A DNA stretch of 13,681 nt from JAYRGC01 sp041908065 (lineage in GTDB: Bacteria > Pseudomonadota > Alphaproteobacteria > UBA9219). A model generated the notes under the pieces. The model saw only the letters and a program-made list of their open reading frames with translations, had not been told where the DNA came from and did not search any database. The stretch lies in the NCBI GenBank assembly GCA_041908065.1, contig JAYRGC010000045.1:1-13681 (forward strand), read 5' to 3'. Below are positions 6,943 to 13,530 of the stretch, in pieces (position 1 is the first letter of the stretch; each line of letters starts with the position of its first letter). The position numbers and the translations under genes were made by a program.

Positions 6943-7215
6943 TCTTACGCAAAACGGGTGGGTATTACCTCCCAAAAAGAGCCGTCATTTGCGAAGTTAC
7001 GGCCAAAGGCCGTCATTGCGAGCCGCCCCTTGGCGGCGAAGCAATCCAGAGTCATGGAGCAACGGCACTGGATTGCTTCGCCGCCCGACAGCGTTAACGC
7101 TGTCCAAACTAAAGGTGTGGCGGCTCGCAATGACGGCTCTTTGGCTGTAGACTCAACAACGACAGTGCTTGCTGCTGCGTTTGGACACAAAATTACCCAG
7201 CAATTTTGCGTAAGA
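6943..7215. mobile_element. Palindromic element A, MITE-like, with terminal inverted repeats
   Basis: The ends are perfect 12-base inverted repeats (TCTTACGCAAAA at 6943-6954 and its complement at 7204-7215), extending to 24 bases at 20/24. Inside, 7009-7027 pairs exactly with 7119-7137 (19 bp, core GTCATTGCGAGCCGCC). Within that, 7032-7049 pairs exactly with 7068-7085 (18 bp, core GAAGCAATCCAG) around an 18-base spacer. An 18-bp self-palindrome GACAGCGTTAACGCTGTC sits at 7087-7104. There is no transposase gene and no target duplication I can see. It shares a 70-bp identical block with copy B. The left end is 5 bases after the mutM stop and the right end 35 bases before the next gene. Mobility by an outside transposase is inferred. 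Confidence 0.75.
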
Positions 7216-7250
7216 ACCAAACAACTTTTCGGCTGAAAGCGGAGTATCAA

Positions 7251-7673
7251 ATGGAAACTTGTTTCAAGCGATTGCTGCGCGGTGGGCAAATGGCGTCGGC
7301 TATGGCGATAATGGCCATTGCCGCGGTCATGGCGTTAGGGCTTCCGGCATCCGCTAAAGCCAGCCAACCGACTCAACCCAATCCCACGGCGACGTTGCGG
7401 ATACTGGACAAGATAACAGCCCGCGTCGAGGAAATGGACGTGAAGACCGCCGCGCCGTTCAAGTTCGGCAATCTGGTCATAACCGTTCAGGCCTGCGTGT
7501 CCACCTTGCCGGAAGAGACTCCGGAATCCGCCGCCTTCATAGACGCCGAGGAATTGAAGCCCGGGGAAAACGGGGTTCCCGTCTTTCGCGGCTGGACGTT
7601 CGCCTCCAGCCCCGCGCTTTCGGCCATCGAGCATCCGGTGTACGACTTATGGTTAATCGGCTGCAAGCAGTGA
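7251..7673 (+). CDS. DUF2155 domain protein, predicted secreted
   Basis: DUF2155 is a family of unknown function found mainly in Alphaproteobacteria. Residues 14-36 form a clear signal peptide: hydrophobic MASAMAIMAIAAVMALGLPASAKA, with a likely cleavage after ASA or AKA. The conserved domain runs from about residue 50 to the end, with ITARVEEMDV, FKFGNLVITVQACV, GVPVFRGWTFASSPALSAIEHPVYDLWLIGCK. Cys82 and Cys138 could form a periplasmic disulfide. I chose ATG 7251 (140 aa) because GGAG lies 6 bases upstream and the signal peptide then starts properly. A TTG at 7206 in the same frame would begin inside the terminal repeat of element A. The gene stands between element A and topA. The exact role is unknown. 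Confidence 0.85.
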   Translation: METCFKRLLRGGQMASAMAIMAIAAVMALGLPASAKASQPTQPNPTATLRILDKITARVEEMDVKTAAPFKFGNLVITVQACVSTLPEETPESAAFIDAEELKPGENGVPVFRGWTFASSPALSAIEHPVYDLWLIGCKQ

Positions 7674-7713
7674 AACTACGCCTATGGGCTTTGCCGCCCC
7701 CTCTATCGTAGTT
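7674..7713 (+). terminator. Inverted repeat just after the DUF2155 stop, possible terminator
   Basis: AACTACG (7674-7680) pairs with CGTAGTT (7707-7713), with a smaller GGGC/GCCC pairing inside the 26-base loop. It starts at the base after the stop codon. No T-run follows (GTTAAATTAA), so this may be a weak terminator or an operator in the topA leader. Confidence 0.35.
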
Positions 7714-7763
7714 GTTAAATTAACCCCTCTCGTGGTAAGCGTATCCGGCTCCGTTGTTGGGTT

Positions 7764-7770
7764 TAGGGGG
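7764..7770 (+). promoter_or_regulatory. Ribosome binding site fixing a GTG start for topA
   Basis: TAGGGGG ends 8 bases before GTG 7779. The family N-terminus (SKVVVVESPAKAKTI) follows directly and no ATG is available nearby, so GTG is the start. Confidence 0.75.
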
Positions 7771-7778
7771 AAAGTTAA

Positions 7779-10469
7779 GTGTCAAAAGTCGTAGTCGTCG
7801 AATCTCCGGCCAAGGCCAAGACCATTAACAAGTATCTTGGCGGCGGGTACACCGTTTTGGCTTCCTTCGGGCATATCCGCGATTTGCCGCCCAAGGACGG
7901 CTCGGTGCGCCCCGACGACGATTTTTCCATGGATTGGGAGCTAAGCGAACGCTCCAGCAAGCCAGTGAACGAAATCGTCAAGGCCTCCAAAGGGGCTGAC
8001 GCCATATACCTCGCCTCCGACCCTGATCGCGAGGGAGAGGCCATCGCGTGGCATGTGCAGGAGGTTCTTCGCGCCCGCAAAGACCTGAAATCAGTTCCCA
8101 TGTACCGCGTCACCTTCAACGAAATCACCAAAAACGCGGTGCGAGACGCCATGGCCAACCCGCGCGAGATCGACGGCAGTTTGGTTGACGCCTATATGGC
8201 GCGTCGCGCCTTGGATTATCTTGTGGGCTTTTCCCTCTCGCCGGTATTGTGGCGCAAGCTAAAAGGCGCGAAATCGGCGGGGCGGGTGCAATCCGTGGCC
8301 TTGCGCCTCATTTGCGAACGCGAGTCGGAGATCGAAAAATTCCGCGCTCAAGAATTCTGGAGCATCGAAGGCATCTTCCGCTCCGCTTCGGGCGAAACCA
8401 TCGTCGCGCGGCTGACACACCTCAACGGCCAGAAATTGGACAAGTTCGCCCTGAAAACCGAGGCCGAAGCCCGCGCTGCCGTGGCCGCATTAGAAAAGCT
8501 GGACTGGAGCATCGCGGCGGTCGAGCGCAAGCAGGTCAAGCGGCATCCCTACCCGCCCTTCACCACATCCACCTTGCAGCAGGCGGCTTCAAGACGGCTA
8601 GGCATGGGGGCGACGCGCACCATGCGAACGGCGCAAAGCCTTTACGAAGGCGTGGACATCGGCGGCGAAACCGTCGGTCTTATCACCTATATGCGTACCG
8701 ACGGAGTGACGCTGTCGGGCGAGGCCATAGCCGGCGCGCGCGCCATGATCGGCAAGGAATACGGGGCGCAATACCTGCCGGAGCAGGCGCGGCAATACAA
8801 GACCGCCGCCAAGAACGCGCAAGAAGCCCACGAAGCCATCCGCCCCACCGATATGGGCAGAAGGCCGGAACATGTGGCCAAGTATTTGGACGATGCCGGA
8901 TTGAAGCTCTACACCTTGATCTGGCAACGCGCCATCGCCTCGCAGATGGCAACCGCGCTTCTGGATCAGGTGGCGGTCGACATAGCCTCCGACCCGCAAC
9001 GGGCGGTCTTTCGCGCCAGCGGATCTGTGGTGGCGTTCGATGGCTGGCTGCGCGTATATCAGGAGGATCAGGCCGAGGATAAATCCTCTGACGGCGACGA
9101 TGCCTCATCGTCCCGCCTGCCGCAAGTCAAAGAGGGCGACAAGCTGAAAAAGCAAGAAACCAAGCCCGAACAGCATTTCACCCAGCCGCCGCCGCGCTAC
9201 AGCGAAGCCAGTCTGGTCAAGCGGCTGGAGGAATTGGGCATAGGCCGCCCTTCCACCTACGCCAGCATCATGCAAGTGCTTCAGGATCGCGAATATGTGC
9301 GTCTCGACAAACGCCGCTTCGTGCCGGAAGATCGCGGGCGGCTGGTCACGGCGTTCCTAGAAAATTTCTTCCGCCATTACGTCGAATACGACTTCACCGC
9401 GGATTTAGAGGAAAAACTGGACGAGGTATCCGGCGGGCGGCTCGACTGGAAAAAGGTCATGCGCGACTTCTGGAAGGATTTTTCCGCCGCCGTCGGCGAC
9501 GCCGGAGGGCTGAAGGTCTCGGATGTCATCGACCGCCTCGACGAAGCGATGGGGCCGCATTTCTTCCCGCCGCGCGAGGACGGCTCGGATCCGCGCAAAT
9601 GCCTGATGTGCGCCGATGGCCGCATGGGAATTAAAATCGGCAAGTTCGGCGCGTTCATAGGCTGTTCCAACTATCCGGAATGCCGCAACACCATGCCGCT
9701 GGCGATGGGGAGCGGCGGCGACGGAGAGGGCGGCGGCGACCAGCAACGCATCCCGCCGCGCCCGCTCGGCGACGATCCGGCGACGGGGCTGCCGGTGACG
9801 GTGCGCGTCGGACCTTATGGGGCGTACGCTCAATTGGGACCTGCCTTGGAACCTCCGGCTGCCGACGCAAAAAAGGAACCATCTGAAGAACCAGAGGCGG
9901 AAGAAGGAACCAAGGGCAAGAAGAAAGCCGCAAAGCCCAAGAAGAAAAAGAAGGAGGCGGCGGAAAAGCCCAAGCGCGTCTCTCTGCCCAAGGGAATGGA
10001 CGCGAACGCGATCGATTTGGACGTAGCGTTGCGCCTTTTGGCTTTGCCGCGAGAGGTAGGAGCGCATCCGGAATCGGGGGAAATGATAACGGCGGGCATT
10101 GGGCGTTTCGGCTCGTACCTGAAAATGGGCAGCCGCTATAAAAACCTGACCGACGGCGACGACGTGCTTAGCGTGGGATTAAACCGCGCCGTAACGCTTT
10201 TGGCCGAACCCAACAAGGGACGGGCTGGCGGCGGCGCGCCTGCGGGAAGGCTTTTGGGCGAGCATCCCCAAGACGGGGGGGCGATAACGGTGCAATCAGG
10301 CCGCTTCGGCCCCTATGTCAAATGGGGAAAGGTGAACGCCACCATCACCAAGGACATATCGCCGGACGAAATAACCGTCGCTCAGGCCGTGGAGCTTTTG
10401 GCCGCCCGCGTCGCCAAGATGGCCGAAGGCGGAGGCGGGAAGAAGTTCACGCGGCGCAAAAAGGCCTAG
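7779..10469 (+). CDS. topA: DNA topoisomerase I (type IA)
   Basis: TopA relaxes negative supercoils by cutting and resealing one strand through a 5'-phosphotyrosine. The N-terminal TOPRIM domain begins VVVVESPAKAKTINKYLGG (Glu8) and has the acidic triad region SDPDREGEAIAWH (D81, D83, E87). The catalytic tyrosine is Y304 in GLITYMRTDG, and RRALDYLVGFSLSPVLW and EAHEAIRPTD are also in place. One C4 zinc finger is complete (C608, C611, C629, C635). Three TOPRIM C-terminal repeats follow (VRVGPYGAYAQLG, AGIGRFGSYLKMG, VQSGRFGPYVKWG), and the protein ends in a basic tail. A Lys-rich linker between the first two repeats is built largely from aag/aaa codons. The 896-aa length fits alphaproteobacterial TopA. 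The start is GTG with TAGGGGG upstream. The next gene follows after 3 bases. Confidence 0.97.
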   Translation: MSKVVVVESPAKAKTINKYLGGGYTVLASFGHIRDLPPKDGSVRPDDDFSMDWELSERSSKPVNEIVKASKGADAIYLASDPDREGEAIAWHVQEVLRARKDLKSVPMYRVTFNEITKNAVRDAMANPREIDGSLVDAYMARRALDYLVGFSLSPVLWRKLKGAKSAGRVQSVALRLICERESEIEKFRAQEFWSIEGIFRSASGETIVARLTHLNGQKLDKFALKTEAEARAAVAALEKLDWSIAAVERKQVKRHPYPPFTTSTLQQAASRRLGMGATRTMRTAQSLYEGVDIGGETVGLITYMRTDGVTLSGEAIAGARAMIGKEYGAQYLPEQARQYKTAAKNAQEAHEAIRPTDMGRRPEHVAKYLDDAGLKLYTLIWQRAIASQMATALLDQVAVDIASDPQRAVFRASGSVVAFDGWLRVYQEDQAEDKSSDGDDASSSRLPQVKEGDKLKKQETKPEQHFTQPPPRYSEASLVKRLEELGIGRPSTYASIMQVLQDREYVRLDKRRFVPEDRGRLVTAFLENFFRHYVEYDFTADLEEKLDEVSGGRLDWKKVMRDFWKDFSAAVGDAGGLKVSDVIDRLDEAMGPHFFPPREDGSDPRKCLMCADGRMGIKIGKFGAFIGCSNYPECRNTMPLAMGSGGDGEGGGDQQRIPPRPLGDDPATGLPVTVRVGPYGAYAQLGPALEPPAADAKKEPSEEPEAEEGTKGKKKAAKPKKKKKEAAEKPKRVSLPKGMDANAIDLDVALRLLALPREVGAHPESGEMITAGIGRFGSYLKMGSRYKNLTDGDDVLSVGLNRAVTLLAEPNKGRAGGGAPAGRLLGEHPQDGGAITVQSGRFGPYVKWGKVNATITKDISPDEITVAQAVELLAARVAKMAEGGGGKKFTRRKKA

Positions 10470-10472
10470 CCC

Positions 10473-11201
10473 ATGCCGGATCTCTCGCTCGGACTGGTGG
10501 GAGTAGGCTCGTTCGGAGAACTGGCCTTAGCCCACCTTTCCCCGTTCTTCAAAATAACGCTGCACGATCCGCATCGGGATCTGCGGGAATTGGCGGGGAA
10601 ATACGGCGCGAAAATCGGCGAATTGAAAGACGCGGCAGCCTGCGACGTCGTGGTCTTGGCCGTTCCGGTGCAAAGGATGCAGGAGGTTTTAGAAAGCCTC
10701 GCGCCTCTGTTAAAGCAGGGCGCGCTGGTGATCGACGTGGCCTCGGTCAAGGTCAAGCCCGCCGAGCTGATGAAGAGCCTCCTGCCGACAAGCGTTAAGG
10801 TAATCGCCGCGCATCCGTTGTTCGGTCCCCAAAGCGGCAAGAACGGCATCGCCGGACTTAATATCGTGATCTGCCCGATACGGGGCGACGATTTCAAGGC
10901 GGTGCGCCGATTTTGCCGAAAACAGCTGGGGTTGCGGGTTTTTATCTCCACTCCGGAAGAACATGATCGGGAAATGGCGGCGGTGCAGGGACTGACGCAT
11001 CTGTTATCAAGGGCTGTTCGGGATCTCAAATTGCCGGAATATCGCTTCGTCACGAAAACTTATGCGCTGATGCAGGAAATGGTGGCGATGGTAGGCAACG
11101 ATTCCGACGAACTGTTTCAGGCCATAGAGTGCGAAAATCCCTACGCCGCCGCCGTGAAATCGGCCTTCTTCGCGGCCATCAAGAAGATGGAAGAGAAATA
11201 G
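10473..11201 (+). CDS. Prephenate/arogenate dehydrogenase family protein, short form
   Basis: This TyrA-family NAD(P)-dependent dehydrogenase would oxidise and decarboxylate prephenate (or arogenate) in tyrosine synthesis. The Rossmann glycine motif is at 10-15 (GVGSFG), and Asp32 after the second strand (LHDPH) suggests NAD+ preference. The family motif AAHPLFGPQSG carries H114, and VQGLTHLLSRAV carries H176 in the dimer/catalytic half. At 242 aa it is shorter than many bacterial TyrA proteins, which have a longer helical C-terminal domain and sometimes an ACT domain; none is present. It starts 3 bases after the topA stop, so it is surely co-transcribed with topA. Substrate preference and whether this is the main tyrosine enzyme cannot be told from the sequence. 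Confidence 0.85.
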   Translation: MPDLSLGLVGVGSFGELALAHLSPFFKITLHDPHRDLRELAGKYGAKIGELKDAAACDVVVLAVPVQRMQEVLESLAPLLKQGALVIDVASVKVKPAELMKSLLPTSVKVIAAHPLFGPQSGKNGIAGLNIVICPIRGDDFKAVRRFCRKQLGLRVFISTPEEHDREMAAVQGLTHLLSRAVRDLKLPEYRFVTKTYALMQEMVAMVGNDSDELFQAIECENPYAAAVKSAFFAAIKKMEEK

Positions 11202-11226
11202 CCAACTCTTTTTAGGGCATTTCAGT

Positions 11227-11534
11227 CTCTTGCCCCAAACGGGTGGATAACTCGTTTGGCCGCCAATAGCAGCAGAAATCATCGTCATTTGCGAGGTCTA
11301 CGGCCAAAGGCCGTCATTGTTAGGTCTACGGCCAAAGGCCGTCATTGCGAGCGGCCTTCTTCAGGCCGCGAAGCAATCCAGTGCCGTCGCTCCATGACTC
11401 TGGATTGCTTCGCCGCCCGACAGCGTTAACGCTGTCCAAACTAAAGGTGTGGCGGCTCGCAATGACGGCCTTTGGCCGTAGACTGCGCAAATGACACGCT
11501 ATCTTTGGCCGCATCTATCCGTTTAGGGAGATGC
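11227..11534. mobile_element. Palindromic element B, second copy of the MITE-like family
   Basis: Bases 11400-11469 are identical over 70 bp to 7068-7137 of element A. The element is a long imperfect palindrome: the left arm (11283-11347) matches the reverse complement of the right arm (about 11453-11500) over the GTCATTTGCG...CTACGGCCAAAGGCCG segments. The left end (11227-11249) resembles the element A end at 19 of 23 positions; the right end (11511-11534) is more divergent and forms its own hairpin, GCATCT/AGATGC. The left arm has a tandem duplication: 26-base units at 11294-11319 and 11322-11347 are identical. The 18-base centre (11382-11399) is inverted relative to element A. It fills the gap between convergent tyrA and rbfA and may serve as a two-way transcript end. 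Confidence 0.72.
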
Positions 11535-11535
11535 T

Positions 11536-11904
11536 CTAATCTAAATCCTTCGATACTTCGGGCGCGTTGAGAATGCGGTTGATGTTCTGGGCATAGTCGA
11601 AACTGTTGTCCTGCTTGAAGTTCAGCTTCGGCATATAACGCAGCCGGACGGCCGACGAAAGCTCCTTGCGGAAAAAACCCGATATTTCGTTCATGGATTT
11701 GATCGCTTTTCTAGCGTCGCCTTCCCCGCGCACGACCACGAAAGCAGTGGCGTTTTTCAGATCCGGACTGACCTGCACCTCGGTCACCGTCACGAACTCC
11801 GGCGGCTTGGAGCCTTCCGGCCACGGAACGTCGCCGCGCAGAAGTATCTCGGCCAAGGCGTGGCGAAGCTCCTCCCCCACCATTAATTGCCGCTGCGATC
11901 TCAT
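11536..11904 (-). CDS. rbfA: Ribosome-binding factor A
   Basis: RbfA is a small KH-type protein that binds the 30S precursor and helps mature the 5' end of 16S rRNA. Family features are MRSQRQLMVGEELRHALAEIL at the start, VTVTEVQVSPDLKNATAFVVV in the middle and SSAVRLRYMPKLNFKQDNSFDYA near the end. The 122-aa length is typical. GGAGAG lies 5-6 bases before the ATG at 11904. The gene follows the membrane spermidine-synthase-like gene by 22 bases and is probably co-transcribed with it. This is not the usual nusA-infB-rbfA-truB order. The stop abuts element B. Confidence 0.95.
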   Translation of the reverse strand: MRSQRQLMVGEELRHALAEILLRGDVPWPEGSKPPEFVTVTEVQVSPDLKNATAFVVVRGEGDARKAIKSMNEISGFFRKELSSAVRLRYMPKLNFKQDNSFDYAQNINRILNAPEVSKDLD

Positions 11905-11926
11905 TTTTCTCTCCTATGGTTCTCGT

Positions 11927-13384
11927 TCAAGGCCTGTCCAGCGAATAAGAATTGCGGTTGTCGGTATAGACCACGGCATCATCGGCATAAGGCGCGTCGA
12001 AGTAAACATAAAGCACGTTGCGATTTTGAACGTCGTCCAAGGATTTTTCCCATGGATCGAAGTCGCCGATTATCTGTCTGGTGTAAGACGGGAAAACGGA
12101 AGCGAAGGTGTTGTTGTACCGCGCCGAAAACTTGTCGCGAGGGCTTGGCATCGCCACGGCGTTGGCCACCACTATTCCCCCGGGCTTCAGGCGTTTCTTC
12201 ACCGCCGCGAAAAACTCCCGCGTCACGCATTCCATGGGTATGGATATGCGCATGGTGTAAACGTCGACCACTATCAGGTCGTATTTCCCCTTGTCGGCGT
12301 TCAAAAACGCCCGCGCCGAGGCGGGAAAAAACCTTTTATTGGGCGGAAGTTTTTGCTTCAGGAAACTTTCCTCCGCCACTTCCCGCAAGGCTTCGTCTAT
12401 GTCGACGAAAGCGTAGTTGTTGAAAAGATCCTCCTTGCCGATCGTGAACCCTCCCGCGCCGATGACCAGAACGTCCTTGGGCGCGGACGCGCCGGACGGC
12501 TTGGCTATGGGTTCTATGAATGTGCGGTTGATGTACTTGACGTATTCGAACTGAATGTTCGGATCCTCGCTTAGCTTGGAGGAAGGCGAGCGGTTGACCA
12601 GCATTATGCGCGACCTCTGTTCCGGCAGCTCGAGTATCTGGACGCGATTATAGGCGTTGTCGGCCACCACTTGACCTATCTGCATCATTTTCTCGCTGTT
12701 GAACAGCAAGGTGAAAGCCACGATCGCCGCTCCCACTAACAAGCTGTCCTTTTGTCCGCGCCATCCCATCATCAGGCACAGAAGGAACAAGAGGGAGATA
12801 GTGATGGAAATCGTGTTGTTCACCCCCAGAAAAGTCATCAACACTATGGTCGAGAATATGGAGCCGAGAAACGCTCCGATAGTGGAAAAGAACAACATGC
12901 GTCCGGTTATCTCGCTTATCCGCCGGCGGGAAAAGCAATTGCTGACCAAGGGAACCGTCTGCCCCAGCAAAAACATCGGAGGCACGACGAAAACGGCGAC
13001 GTAAAACAGGGTTTGCAGCAAACGGTGGGTTATGCCGGATTCCTGCATCTGGAAAAAATATATCTCCAACAACGGCGAAGGCAGACCCAACCCCAAAAAC
13101 GCCATCGCCGAAACCACGTTGCGGACAAGGGTGCGGCGGATGGAGAATGTCGTTTGCCTGCCGCCGTTTCTTTGACGGGCGCGGCGACGGCGCGACAACA
13201 GGCTGCCGCCGAAATAATAGCCTACCGCCAACGGCATCAGCACGCCGCCGATGATGATGGAGGTGGTTTCTATGCCGCTACCGACGAAAGGAACCAGCTG
13301 CCGTATGGCCAGCAGCTCGCAAGCGAGAACGGCATAGCCTTCAATCGCGATGGCCGAGAAAAGCAATCTGGTTTTCGAGAGCAT
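11927..13384 (-). CDS. Polytopic membrane protein with spermidine-synthase-like domain
   Basis: From ATG 13384 the protein has 485 residues. About seven hydrophobic segments (near 6-26, 38-60, 88-108, 124-146, 163-188, 190-208, 214-228) precede a cytosolic Rossmann-type domain of the spermidine synthase/methyltransferase fold. VLVIGAGGF (306-313) is the nucleotide-type glycine loop, VDID (327-330) ends the second strand, and DLIVVDVY carries Asp374, the position of the catalytic Asp in spermidine synthases. LKPGGIVVANAV follows. Proteins of this architecture are common and usually annotated as fused MFS/spermidine synthase; their substrate is unproven, so polyamine synthesis is only a guess. 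A TTG at 13402 would add six residues, but neither start has a good ribosome site. It lies 22 bases upstream of rbfA. Confidence 0.82.
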   Translation of the reverse strand: MLSKTRLLFSAIAIEGYAVLACELLAIRQLVPFVGSGIETTSIIIGGVLMPLAVGYYFGGSLLSRRRRARQRNGGRQTTFSIRRTLVRNVVSAMAFLGLGLPSPLLEIYFFQMQESGITHRLLQTLFYVAVFVVPPMFLLGQTVPLVSNCFSRRRISEITGRMLFFSTIGAFLGSIFSTIVLMTFLGVNNTISITISLLFLLCLMMGWRGQKDSLLVGAAIVAFTLLFNSEKMMQIGQVVADNAYNRVQILELPEQRSRIMLVNRSPSSKLSEDPNIQFEYVKYINRTFIEPIAKPSGASAPKDVLVIGAGGFTIGKEDLFNNYAFVDIDEALREVAEESFLKQKLPPNKRFFPASARAFLNADKGKYDLIVVDVYTMRISIPMECVTREFFAAVKKRLKPGGIVVANAVAMPSPRDKFSARYNNTFASVFPSYTRQIIGDFDPWEKSLDDVQNRNVLYVYFDAPYADDAVVYTDNRNSYSLDRP

Positions 13385-13511
13385 GGTCAAAATAAGCCAC
13401 AAGCTGCGCCAACTCGGACGCTTTCCAAAACTTCATTATGTCCGAAAATCCTGTATATCAAAATCCTATCGGGTTAGATACGGGAACGACGGCAATACAG
13501 CGCGCGAAATG

Positions 13512-13530
13512 AGAGCCAGAAAAAGGCTCT
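13512..13530. repeat. Small A-looped hairpin at the edge of element C
   Basis: AGAGCC (13512-13517) pairs with GGCTCT (13525-13530) around AGAAAAA. It overlaps the first bases of the element C terminal repeat. No T-run follows on the plus strand, so a terminator role is weak. Confidence 0.4.

Noticed and set aside
7050..7067. Programmed invertible switch at the element centre
   Set aside because: No recombinase gene is present, no promoter is seen in the spacer, and the two orientations are at different loci, so phase variation is not supported.
6838..7236. 132-aa frame running from mutM through element A
   Set aside because: It is an overlapping frame whose body is the palindromic repeat; no ribosome site or domain.
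11283..11347. Possible CRISPR-like repeats in element B
   Set aside because: There are only two units with a 2-base gap and no spacers; the unit is a palindromic piece of a dispersed element and no cas gene is present.
13385..13402. TTG start six codons upstream for the membrane spermidine-synthase-like protein
   Set aside because: No ribosome site supports it and the ATG at 13384 gives a normal N-terminus; the difference is minor and unresolved.
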